Origin: Synaphobranchus kaupii
Lineage: Eukaryota; Chordata; Actinopteri; Anguilliformes; Synaphobranchidae
DNA length: 64,000 nt
Assembly: GCA_029718625.1 (NCBI GenBank)
Contig: CM056379.1
Span: 59,857,626 to 59,921,625, forward strand
Reading direction: 5' to 3'
Positions 10,623 to 20,977 of the stretch are shown one piece after another; position 1 is the stretch's first letter, and the number at the start of each line of letters is the position of its first letter. Below the pieces are notes generated by a model that was not told the origin of the DNA, did no database searches, and saw nothing but the letters and a program-made list of their open reading frames with translations. The position numbers were made by a program, and so were the translations under genes.

Positions 10623-11255
10623 CACTTCAGCCCTAGCTCATTGTCTGAGTACAAAACAGAGCTTTTAGACCCTATAAAACCTCTGTGCTTGCCAAATGAT
10701 CTTTGTGATTGTTTGTGTGACAGCATACAGACTGAAGAGAAATCCCTCCCCTTAGCAGTGGGTTAGAAGAACTACCTCCACTGCCATTGACGTCTATGAT
10801 TTTCTGGTGCAAGGAAAGGCTGAGCTACTTTCCCATACATGATGCAAGCATAACAACACTGTCATTTATTTTTTTCATCCTCAACAGGCTTAGTGATTTA
10901 GTTGCAGAAATTGTTTCCACATTTCCGTTCAAACAACTGTCTTTGTGAGGGAATCTGGCCAAGTTATATGTATGTTCAGACAAGAGACTGTCTTTGTTTA
11001 AAAGTTGTTACACATTACACCCGAACTTCAAAAGAAATTTCGGACTAACGAAAGTTTAATTCCATTGTCAGTTACAATTAATACTGCTGACATTAATTTG
11101 CATTACACTGATGTGCATGTAACTTTAATAGTGGTGCCAGCTTCTGCCAACATTGATATTTGTTTTGCCACCATAATGACCATGAAATTTACTTAACAAC
11201 ATTGTTAGATATGTCTTATAACTAGTATTAAAATTATCCACTTATATATCACTGA

Positions 11256-11299
11256 TAAGCACTGTCACACCCTCAGGCTGACGGGTGTAACAGTGCTTA
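11256..11299. other. Strong hairpin
   Basis: A 17-bp stem, TAAGCACTGTCACACCC against GGGTGTAACAGTGCTTA, with one mismatch and a 10-nt loop. It stands in otherwise structureless AT-rich DNA. It is not flanked by a T-run, and its function is unknown. Confidence 0.7.
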
Positions 11300-12840
11300 G
11301 TTTCGGTCAAGTTTCAAAGTTATATTAAATATATAAAAAATATGCATTGCAAGTTTGTTTGTAATCATAAATGAAAGGACAGAACCAGAGTCCCACTCTG
11401 TAAAGGACAGATACCAATTAAGACACGATAGTCTTGGTTTCAGCATTGCTTCACCCTAAAAATTTTGGCATTTGTAAATAAAATTCTACTTCAGTACAGT
11501 CATTTAAATCTTAGAATTGCACATAGGTCACTTGCAATGGTATGCACCGGTCCATCTCTTTTGATTGCTCAACACTGGCAGAGAGCGTCAGCTAGCCCCA
11601 GCAACAAGCCAAAACAAATACACTTTAGTTACACTGTATAAAGAAGGTGTTCTCTGGAAAAAATCTGCCTGCATGTTTATTTTTCTGTTGTTTGTTTTTA
11701 CTTGTCCATTTTAAACATAATGATGTTCAAAATGTGACGAATGGACATTGTGAACACACTAATCTTTGTAGCCTTTGATCATAATACATAGCCTTAAGAA
11801 CACAGTGTGAATGGGCAGAAACAACATCTTGGTTTGGCTAAAAGGCTCTCCAGTGGAGGAAATATTTGTTTGGGGTGTTGATTGCCACTATGCAACAGGG
11901 AAGGAAATATATTGGATTTCCTCACTGTGTGTGCCTTACAATTAATGCAATATGGTGACTGTAGAATTGCATGCAGCACAATAGTGTGATAAGGAGAGAC
12001 TAATATGTAAATAGGCTTCTGACCTAAATAATTTAATTATTTAAAATGTAATGCTTTAACATGTGTCCATAATTTAACAGGTAAGACATAAGTCACCTTT
12101 ATGCTAATTTAAGTTGATAACATAATTATATAAAATAGGGATGGGGGCTCAATATCATAATATAATAAGCTCCCTAGTGCCAAGGTCCACAGAATGTGTA
12201 CATTATGGCTATGAGTTATAAACCTGAGTTGGCCACTACTACACTACTCCTCTTCAATGGCACATTCCAATTCCACACAACAAGCAAGAGAGACCAGGTA
12301 TAAATAAGCGCTGGTGCTACATCGCCATCTTGTGAAGAAATCAGGTAAGTGATGTGTGCTATTTGCATTCCAGATCAGAAGGTTCTGGTTTGCTGTCTGG
12401 AACAAATGCCGTAGGTTTTAGAGAACAACGTATACTCAGTAAACACTTTGTTTTGACAAGTTTAAGGGCACTGACCTTAACACTAATTAAACTTGTTTTG
12501 TTTTTCTCAAATGAGTGTAATCTGTTCTGAACACAGCGTTGAGCTTTGCAAGAACTGTGTGAATAATGGCCCATGTCCCGTGGTGCCTATGACAAGTGCT
12601 AAAGCTTGACCCCCAAGCCAATTCACAGTTAGTCTTCAGTGGCAGCAATGGTTTTTCTTGAAATGAAAATACACCAATGGGAATAGTTTGGGTTTGCCTG
12701 CTTTCAGACTCCAGTTTTCTCCATATTGTGTAAACACTGGTAATTTTATTTCACATGGTCAAACTCTTCTTGTTTGTATGTGCTGAGTGAATGCCATTGA
12801 CTGTGGTGGCATGCAAAACTGATGTATGGTGAGCATTCTG

Positions 12841-12985
12841 GTGCAAAAATGGCCGCCGTGCATCGCCCAGGTGGGTGCTACACATTGGTGGCTGTTGAGG
12901 TGAGTTTTCCCCTAACCATTGTAAGTGTCCTTGAGTTTCTTGAAAGGTGCATATAAATATAATGTATAATAATAATAAATAATAA
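12841..12985 (+). mobile_element. 3' end of a fish LINE/SINE-type retroposon
   Basis: Contains the recognisable fish motif GCCCAGGTGGGTGCTACACA, then GGTGGCTGTTGAGG and an ATATAAAT-type end followed by an (ATA)n tail at about 12967-12985. No coding sequence precedes it, so it is a 5'-truncated fragment. Confidence 0.6.
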
Positions 12986-13125
12986 AAACAATACACAAAC
13001 TAATAAAGCACTGATCAGGCTACACATGCATTATGTGTCCATGATACTAATGAGAAATGTATTGTGAAGAGAAATTTACATTCCTCTAGCACATATGCAC
13101 AGTAAATTTGAATGAGTATTTTCTA

Positions 13126-13860
13126 TTACATTACATTCATTTAGCAGACGCTTTTATCCAAAGCGACGTACAATAAGTGCATACAGAGACATCATCATGA
13201 TCATTACAGAACAGACAAGACAAAGCACATCCTTCCCATAATGTACCAGCTATCCATAGTAATGAACGATGACTGTAGTTCACAGTAAGCTGTGGGTAAA
13301 TCAGCTATACTACACTTCTATTCTAAATACTATTATAAACTATAACAAACAGACAGGTGGAGTCTGAAGAGGTGTGTCTTCAGGCCTCGACGGAATGCAG
13401 GCAGGGTTCGAGTAGAACGTAGGGGAATGGGAAGTTCATTCCACCACTGAGGAGCTAAGGTGGAAAATCTCCGCAGTCAGGACGAGCGAGAGCCGTTGAC
13501 ACGGAGGGGGGGAAGTGCGAGTCGCCCTGCTGTAGAAGAGTGAAGTGGTCGAGCAGGAACATAGTTCTGGATTAAATCCTGCAGGTAGGCGGGGCCTGTC
13601 CTATTGGCTGCAGTGTAGGCCAGGGTCAGAACTTTGAACCTGATCCTCGCTGCCACCAGTTGCAGCGGCCACCACGGTCCCGTCAACGGTGATGGAGAGG
13701 TCATGTACGGCATGAAGAGGAGCTCTGTCTTGTCAAGGTTGAGCTTCAGGTGATGGGTAGCCATCCACTCAGAGATGTCAGTCAGACAAGCAGATATCCT
13801 CTCCTTAACCTGCGTGGTAGAGGGAGGGAAAGAGAGGAATCCCCACTGTTCCACTCTCCA
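13126..13860 (-). pseudogene. L2-type LINE fragment (reverse transcriptase C-terminus and 3' tail)
   Basis: Minus-strand translation gives an RT segment (ISEWMATHHLKLNLDKTELL) and, after an internal deletion, the conserved L2 C-terminal region (ARIRFKVLTLAY, GPAYLQDLIQNY, APQWWNELP, FRRGLKTHLF). A TGA near 13477 breaks the frame just after the SRSS motif. The 3' end is the diagnostic CGCTTTGGATAAAAGCGTCT followed by a TGTAA-type short repeat (13126-13145). The copy is 5'-truncated at about 13860, where gypsy protease sequence begins. Dead by truncation, deletion and the stop. Confidence 0.85.
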
Positions 13861-13862
13861 AC

Positions 13863-15475
13863 CCGCTCAATGCTCTCGCCTTGGATGGCAACCTCCTGGC
13901 CCGAGTAACGCACACCACCATTCCACTGCAACTTGTTCTGTCCGGCAACCACCGTGAATCCATTCAGCTCCTAATTATTCCATCCTCCCAGTCCTCCGTG
14001 GTCTTGGGCCAACCCTGGCTCCGCCTGCATAACCCTCACCTTAACTAGGAGACTGCTCGAGTACAAGGCTGGAGCCCCAGATGTCATGCTGCTTGTCTCC
14101 GCTCTGCTCTGAACGCCAGAACGCCCTCCAGGGCTCCCAATCCTGACCTAACCTCTGTCTCTAGCCAGTATCATGAACTTGAACAGGTTTTTTGTAAATC
14201 ACTTGCCATGTCCTTACCCCCTCACAGACCTTACGACTGCTGCATTGACCTGCTGCCCGGTGCGCCACTTCCATCTGGCCGCCTCTACAACATGTCTGCA
14301 CCTGAGAAGGCCTCCATGGAGACCTATATCCACGACTCACTGGCTGCAGGTATTATCCAACCCTCCTCTTCACCCATGTGAGCCGGGTTCTTCTTTGTCT
14401 CTAAAAAGGACGGCTCCCTCCGCCCATGCATCGACTACCGTGGCCTCAATGCCATCACCACCCGTAATAAATACCCTCTGCCTTTAATTAATTCTGCATT
14501 TGAACCCCTTCACGGTGCCACCATCTTCACCAAGCTGGATCTCCAGAACGCCTACCACCTGGTCCGGATCAGGGAGGGAGATGAGTGGAAGATCGCCTTT
14601 AACACCCCCCTTGGGCACTTCGAGTACCGGGTGGTCCCGGTCATATTCCAGGCCCTGGTGAATGACGTCCTCCGCAATTTTCTGAACCGGTCAGTGTTTG
14701 TTCACATTGATGATATCCAAAATTTTTCTAAGAATCCCCAGGATCATGTCCTGCACGTACGTCAAGTCCTCCAGAGGCTGCTGGAGAACAAGCTTTTTGT
14801 CAAGGCAGAGAAGTGCGTGTTCCACGTCCCGACCGTGTCCTTCCTGGGGTTTGTCATTGAGGAGGGGAGGTTCAAGCCTGACCCCGCCAAGATCCAGGCT
14901 GTGACGGAGTGGCCCCGTCCCACCACTCGCAGGCACCTGCAGCAGTTCTTGGGGTTTGCAAATTTTTATCGCTGCTTCATCCTCGGCTACAGTCAAATCG
15001 ACACACCCCTCACTAACCTCACTCCACTCTCTGTTCCGTTTGTCTGGTCTCCCGAGGTTAACCAAGCCTTTTCCACCCTCAAGTCCAGAATCTCCACTGC
15101 ACCTGTCCTCTGCCACCCCGACCCCACCCGCCAGTTCATCGTCGAGGTGGATGCCTCCAACACCGGCGTGGGCGCCGTCTTGTCCCAGCGCTCTTCCATA
15201 AATCACCAAGTTCACCCCTGTGCTTTCTTTTCCCGCCGGTTAATCCAGGCCCAACAAAATTATGACGTGGGGGATCGCGAGCTACTCGTGAACAAGCTCA
15301 CATTGGAGGAATGGAGGCGCTGGCTGGAGGGGGCGGACAAACCATTCTTTGTCCTGACTGACCACCGCAACCTCCAGTACATCCAGTCTGCCAAGAGACT
15401 TAAATCCCGCCAATCCCGCTGGTCACTCTTTTTCACCCGGTTTAATCCTTTCGCGCGTACCATCACAAATATGTG
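13863..15475 (+). pseudogene. Ty3/gypsy-type pol fragment (protease, RT, RNase H)
   Basis: Order of parts: the C-terminal part of the aspartic protease (13863-14048, with VVLGQPWLRLHNPH, ended by TAG; the DSG/DTG active site is absent); then RT from about 14150, including [34 protein letters not shown] (first catalytic Asp) and the second-Asp motif VHIDD at about 14704; then RNase H with [12 protein letters not shown] and TDHRNLQYI. Breaks: TGA at 14379-14381, a small in-frame loss at about 14637 where the conserved FGL-x-NAP stretch should be, and an abrupt end before integrase. Neither LTR nor gag is present next to it. It abuts an L2 fragment on the left. An old, dead copy; the 281-residue open stretch at 14631-15476 is only its RT/RNase H remainder. 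Confidence 0.9.
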
Positions 15476-15523
15476 ATCATTCCAGACATGGCTCAAACGC
15501 ATACCATCACAAATATGTGATTA
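15454..15523. repeat. Short direct repeat at the gypsy 3' junction
   Basis: ACCATCACAAATATGTGAT occurs twice, about 44 bp apart (about 15460 and 15504), exactly where gypsy homology stops. It marks the junction with unrelated DNA. Confidence 0.6.
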
Positions 15524-16512
15524 GAACGTATCATTGGAACGCTCCGTTGAGAATGCGGTCACAATGGTTTACTGCCGTCTAAACACGGTTTAGACACATC
15601 ACAGAGGTGCGTATATTATGGAAAATAAACCATCAACTTTCAGAAGCAGAAATGAATGATAAATGACACATTGCTGTGCATCGAATATCTTAATTACATC
15701 AACACTGAGCTAGCTTAGCAGTAAGGTGGTTTTTAACCTCCTTAACACAAGCTAACAATTGCATCCTAATGTAAAAGTGCAAACATGATTCCAGTGCTGT
15801 ACCTACAAGTCGTTTATTGTTCTACTGAAATGTAAATGTTACTATGTTAACGTTACTTGTTATCCGAATAGTCATCTAGTTTAATTTGCAGTGTATGCAT
15901 ATGGGTTACTACGTAGCTAGTTGTATTATACCGACGATCTCACTTACATGCACATTCACAAATCTTGATAGGCTATACATTTGCATCTTGTCCAGCACTG
16001 TCAAGTATCCGAGTACATATTTGCTAATGCAGCGCTACATTTTCAGCCTATGGGTACACGTTCACGAATCTGAGTAGGCTACGTGTTAGCATCTTGTCCT
16101 GCATGTTCAAATATCTACGTACATATTTGGAAATGTTACGCTACACATTTGCAATAATAAAGTCTTAGTTTTATTTCCATATTCAAGTACTCATATATCG
16201 TAACGTCATTTTATCCAAACATTTATCGAAGCAAGTAACAAATGTAGGGAACATGCCTCTATATTCCTACATGTGGAGTATTACTCATGCAAGGGGTTTA
16301 CATATACATTTAGCAGTAATGGTGATAGACATATAAAACATGTTCGTCTTACCAGTCTTTACCCGGGCACCATAAATGTAGAGAATATCCTCGACGGGGC
16401 GCATAAATGTAAGGAATATGCCTCTATATATATATAAACTGTTACATGGGATGCCAGAAATATAGGCAATAACTGGAATAATGAGGTTTACCCTTATTAT
16501 TCTTAAGTTAGG
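15524..16512. other. Unassigned DNA with a diverged tandem duplication
   Basis: No gene seen. About 15951-16045 and 16057-16160 are diverged tandem copies (period about 106 bp) sharing TTCAC-AATCT, GCATCTTGTCC and TACATATTTG. A short TA run lies at about 16424-16436. Confidence 0.5.
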
Positions 16513-16516
16513 TTAA

Positions 16517-17066
16517 CTCCTTCGCGACGGCCCTATTAAAAATGGTTCGAATTCGAACCATAGCTTCATTTGTCTCTCTCCTATTGGTTAACCGTGGATT
16601 CGCGGTAGTTTTCATTTGAAAATGTTTTGGATAGTCAGCCAATGATTGCACAGATATTCTTGGCTGTGTGACGTGGTTCATTTATGCTGCACTGTTGACG
16701 TGCAATACGTTTCACTTTCACTTTCTTCTCCACTTTCCATTCCTCCATGTTCAGAATCAAAGTCACTGTCATTATCATCGTTGCACATAGTGCATATTTC
16801 AGCAACTTCGTCTGCAGTAAACCGGCGTTTACCACTGGCCGAAGCCATTTCGGAAAGGCTTGTAAAGACGTATTGCGCGTCAACAGTGCAGCGTAAATGA
16901 ACCACGTCACACAGCTAAGAATATCTGTGCAATCATTGGCTGACTATCCAAAACATTTTCAAATGAAAACTACCGCGAATCCACGGTTAACCAATAGCAG
17001 AGAGACAAATGACGCTATGGTTCGAATTCGAACCATTTTTAATATGGCGTTCTAGTCGCGAAGGAG
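16517..17066 (-). mobile_element. piggyBac-family element with ~195-bp inverted repeats, flanked by TTAA
   Basis: TTAA at 16513-16516 and 17067-17070 flank inverted arms of about 195 bp (16517-16710 and 16868-17066, about 95% alike), starting CTCCTTCGCGAC. Each arm holds a perfect 20-bp palindrome, ATGGTTCGAATTCGAACCAT (16542-16561, 17017-17036). TTAA target duplication and precise TTAA ends are the hallmark of piggyBac. The 157-bp centre keeps only the start of a transposase gene, so the element is non-autonomous. The arms are far longer than the 13-19 bp TIRs of classic piggyBac. Confidence 0.85.
16678..16848 (-). pseudogene. Residual N-terminus of a piggyBac transposase
   Basis: The ATG at 16848 opens MASASGKRRFTADEVAEI, followed by an acidic Asp/Ser/Glu-rich stretch (DDNDSDFDSE, GEESESE). 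That basic-then-acidic head is typical of fish piggyBac (PGBD-like) transposases. The frame then runs into the other inverted arm and stops after 56 codons. The DDD catalytic core and C-terminal zinc finger are gone. It shows the element is an internal-deletion derivative of an autonomous parent. Confidence 0.65.
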
Positions 17067-17990
17067 TTAACCTCTTAATACCAAACGCCCCCTAGCGGTA
17101 ATGCGGGCGTTACGGAAATTATTAAATTATACATTTCATTAATTTAATAATATATAATAAACTGCTCACCTCAATATTTTGATTAAATATCCTTAAGATA
17201 TATCCATTCCTTCTGGGAAAGTGGTTTTTAGCCCAAAACATCGGGATAAAACTTTGTAAATAACGTTGGAAACTCGGACCTAATTCTCAAACATGTATTG
17301 CAGCTTGATGTCACACCATAAACAATGTGCTGGTAAACTGTTCTGCTTAATTGTATTTCACAATACTTTGGTTTGAAAAATCATTATACCTTTAGGCTTC
17401 AAGAAAAAATACTTTAAAACTTTCATACGGCTGTACATTATTTTTTTCCAATTTTTAAACCGACTTGTGCTTTTTTTGCACTTGATTACGACTCGTTCGG
17501 CTGTGTTTACTTTGGCGTTGTGAAACTCAGCCAGTTTCTGGAGTACCAATCCCGTGGCTTAGTATATGTTAGCCAGAGTTGTTTTGAACTTGCTTGCAGA
17601 GATGTATGCAAAACCGTCGTCAATTGGGTGTATTTCTTTGACTGATAGCACAATAGGCCTATCTGAAGTGGGAAAAACTGTCTTCCACCCGCCTCCACTC
17701 TGAGTATTATTTGCTTTCCATTGGGTTTTAAAACTGTCTGTCAAATATTCCAGGGAATAGCCAAGACTCTTATCTTTCAAACAAGCCCTCAGTTAACACA
17801 ATGCCGTCGTAAAAAAAGGAAATACTGCCCTGCGTATAAGGAAGTGGCGGCCACGCGTAATTATCGAACCAAGATGGCGCAGTGTTTTTACCTTGTAGCG
17901 TAGCTCGCTACATTCCGTTTAGCAAAGCACAATTAATTAGGTAAGACCCGCAGTTACATTTTTTTTACTTTAGAGTATTTTTGTGTAGTT

Positions 17991-18130
17991 ATGTCGAGAT
18001 TTTTGAGGCGTTTATCCGTGCACCAAGTGCTAGACAAACTGGATAAGCCAGAAGATGTTTTTGCCGAGGGAGACTCATCCTGTCTCAGTGACGCTGAATC
18101 CACTGATGACCGAGATGATGTTGCTGACAT
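17991..18130 (+). pseudogene. First exon of a piggyBac-like transposase, orphaned
   Basis: ATG TCG AGA opens MSRFLRRLSVHQVLDKLD, then an acidic, Ser-rich run (GDSSCLSDAESTDDRDD), and ends at a good donor, GTAAGT, at 18131 (reading on gives TAA at once). The basic head followed by an acidic run resembles the start of piggyBac-type transposases. No later exon with the DDD core was found within copy A. Two shortened versions occur in copy B (starts at 62093 and 62499). Function as a coding gene is unlikely. Confidence 0.5.
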
Positions 18131-19483
18131 GTAAGTTGTTTTATCATACTAACAGTGTTATGCTATAAACGCATTGAATTTCGCCATGGCAGGTAACGTC
18201 GTTAGGGCTGGTGGTATTACCGATTTTTCGATATACCAGTGTGAATTCACGCAATGCCATGCGGGTTCGTAATTACATTGTCAACTGTATTTTATTGTTT
18301 TTCATACAATTAATATTACAAATTGCACATTCCAACGGTATGATAAATAATTTATGAAGTAAACTTGAAGGGTGTATTGTCTGTGTTGACAAACTCGCAC
18401 GTGTTACGTGGCGTTGCCAACAACACAGATGTTTGTGGAAACGATAAGTTTGGTGTAAGCATCGAAGGAAATGTGCAATTTAGCTGCAATGCGTGAATCC
18501 CTGTGTTTCTTCTGTGAAGCTAACTAACCTTATATACTTATGCATAAAATCGGTCCCTCTCAGCTAAATTAATATAGATAGTATTACCTTTACAGTGGCA
18601 AGCTAGCAAGCAAAATTACAGGTAACAAGCAGCTAGCTATCTATTTGTGTCTGAGATGAGCTACTAAATCGATTTTTTTGAGTGTGAAATGGCTTCTGGA
18701 AGTGTTCAGTAAAGTCATTGTTCCACATGAGTAAATTGTTCTGTATGCAGTACAGAAGGCTGTGCAGGTAAACAAAATGGCAATTTATGCATGGTATGAG
18801 GGAGAGAACATGATAACATGAGGGAGTACTTGTTTATTATTATTATTGTTGATTGTTGTTGTATAAGGGGGACTAATGGGTATATCAACATGGTGGACAA
18901 TTCCATGGACAGGGTTAGTGGGGTTTGTAATGATGCAGATTGCTCTCCTGAGGGAATGTGTAGTCTAAATGGCTTCTGTATGAATGGTTAAATAATCTCT
19001 CCTCACCCTCCACCCCCATGTTTTGATCCTTTGCCTTTTTTTGTTTTTAGTTCATTTTTTTTAGCTTTTTGGACCCTGCCATTTTGTACTTCCTTTGTGT
19101 AAATACGGTAACTTCAGCAATTAGAGGGCAAGGATCTTTTTATTTGTTACAGCAGGGGTGTTTTTATTTTTTATCTAGGAAACTGGTGGACTTTTGATTT
19201 TTTATCCACTGCACTTTTAGTAGTACACCTTAGTGCACTTGTATATAGTTGATATATGTTTGTCATGTATAAAGTTTTGCCTCCTAAAACCCAACCCCAA
19301 CGTCCCTGTCATAGGAGGTGGCAACAGAATAAAGGACAGGACTGGCAAGCAGTAATGTGTAGGGAAGTTTCATACTATTCCCATTATTCATTTGAAAACC
19401 TGTTTGCACATTCCTGGACTCATTTCTGGCTAATGGGGCTCTGGTGAAATACACAAGATTCACTGTGCTGCTACATGGGTTTT

Positions 19484-20977
19484 GTGTAATGTTCCGTTCC
19501 CTTCCTGTCCGTTTTCCGGGTTTTCCTGTTTTCCCTCCGTGTCATGTTGGATCCCTTTGTCCGTGTTTTCCCTGCTGCTGCAGTCTGGGCGTCTTCCTCT
19601 GTCTTGTTCGTTTTATTGTCACTTTTGTTTCCGCCTATCGCTCTCCCTACTCGTTGCATGCATTCCTCACCTCTGTGTTTTGCAATCACTCCCGGTTAAT
19701 TATCACACCTGTTTCTCATTCACTCTTTCATTCCCTGCACTATTTAAAAACCCTGGCTGGTTGCTAGTCGGCGCCAGTTCGTTAACTAACCTACCTTGTC
19801 TATGTCTTGTCACGCTTCTGGTCCGGAGTTTTTGCATTCCGCTGTGTTTAATCTGTTCACCTGTTCTGCGGTTGGTAGCTATCTTCCCGTAACATTCGCT
19901 GTTGCATGCTACTTACTTGTCTCCCTTCAAATCTCCAGACGCCGTGGTTCCAGCCTCCCTGTAGCAGTGCTTGTCTTCCCTTTGTGTTGTGTGAGTGTGT
20001 TGCGGTACTCCCACCTCCAGCTCGGGTATAGATCCGCTGTCTAATCTGCCTGGCTATCTCTCGCTGTTGTTCCTGTCCGGCCGTAGCTACCTCCTGTACT
20101 TCGGTTACGGTTCCAGGATCCCTGGAGTTCAGCCGGCTCCGACGAGATCTACCCAAGCTACACCTCACCTCCCAGCTCCATCGGGTTTTCGCCAGCTTAC
20201 CCTGGCTGTCGACTTAACCTTCATTGAAACCTCCCAGTCGTTACCCTGTCTGTAGAACCCTGCTGCTAACCTCTGCTTTGTACCCTCTAACTCAAGTTGT
20301 TAACCCGGTCCAGTTCCTGTTCAGTCCCGGAGTGAGATACTCCGCCAAAGTAAAGTCCAGTTTCGGCTTGGAACATTCGCGCCGTTCCAGAACCTGCACC
20401 AGAGTGAATTCTCCCGGTCCAGTTCCAGTCCAGTCCCGGTGTATAGCCCACCATTCCGTTAAAGTCCAGTTCCGGCTTGGAACGTATTCCGTTCCAGCAC
20501 CCGTTTCCTGAGTGGACCTCCCGGTCCAGTTCCAGTCCAGTTCCGGCTTGGAACGTATTCCGTTCCAGCACCCGTTTCCTGAGTGGACCTCCCGGTCCAG
20601 TTCCAGTCCAGTTCCAGTCCAGTTCCTGTCCTGGTCCAGTCCTGTTCCAGTCCAGTTCCTGTCCAGTTCCAGTCCAGTTCCTGTCCAGTCCCTGTTTCCA
20701 GTTCCGGCTTGGAACAGTAGGGCACTCCCTGCAGCTAGTCCGGCTTGGACTTCCAGTCCTGCACTCCTTTCGGTTCCGGCTTGGAACCCACCTTGTTTTC
20801 AAGTCCAGCTCCGGCTTGGAGCAGTCCGTGTAGGACTTTATTTATGTTCTGTGTATTAACCTTGTTTTCCTTTCTGTACAGCTTTGAGACTACCCCAACG
20901 CTTAATAAATATTCCTTTAATTTGAATCTGCCTCCTGGTCGTTGCACTTGGGTTCGTCCCGTATCAGGATCGTAACA
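19484..20977 (+). mobile_element. Solo LTR (1494 bp), same family as 413-1490
   Basis: Starts GTGTAATG and ends CGTAACA, with TTTT duplicated at 19480-19483 and 20978-20981. Contains a TATA-like TATTTAAA near 19741 and AATAAA at 20904-20909, the expected U3/R order. No internal retroviral-type genes are attached. It interrupts piggyBac copy A, so it is younger than that insertion. About 420 bp longer than the 413-1490 copy, mostly through internal minisatellite growth. ORFs of up to 171 aa inside are repeat-driven chance frames. Confidence 0.85.
20338..20830. repeat. LTR-internal minisatellite (CCAGTTCC / CGGCTTGGAAC)
   Basis: Short units mixing GTCCAGTTCC and CGGCTTGGAAC are reiterated; CGGCTTGGA occurs at 20364, 20473, 20544, 20705, 20741, 20777 and 20812. 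A 71-bp block is duplicated (near 20465 and 20536). The sister LTR at 413-1490 has a single matching box (about 544-560), so this is a lineage-specific expansion. Confidence 0.85.

Larger units (their letters stand above)
8438..12840. other. Mostly unassigned non-coding DNA
   Basis: AT-rich DNA with no convincing exons. Recognisable structures inside are listed separately: a small ORF (8932-9121), a CA/GC tract, a 37-bp inverted repeat and a 17-bp hairpin. Confidence 0.5.

Noticed and set aside
14691..15215. 174-aa ORF opposite the gypsy RT
   Set aside because: Antisense shadow of the + strand pol reading, which has clear RT and RNase H motifs.
14163..15475. Active Ty3/gypsy retrotransposon
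   Set aside because: No LTRs, gag or integrase; internal stops and a deletion in RT.
17358..17780. Overlapping minus-strand ORFs in piggyBac copy A
   Set aside because: Short, no motif, and not preserved as a frame in copy B, where indels and a duplication break them.
20287..20802. 171-aa Trp/Gly/Thr-rich ORF (minus strand)
   Set aside because: Made entirely of the LTR-internal minisatellite, and open only because of the repeat.
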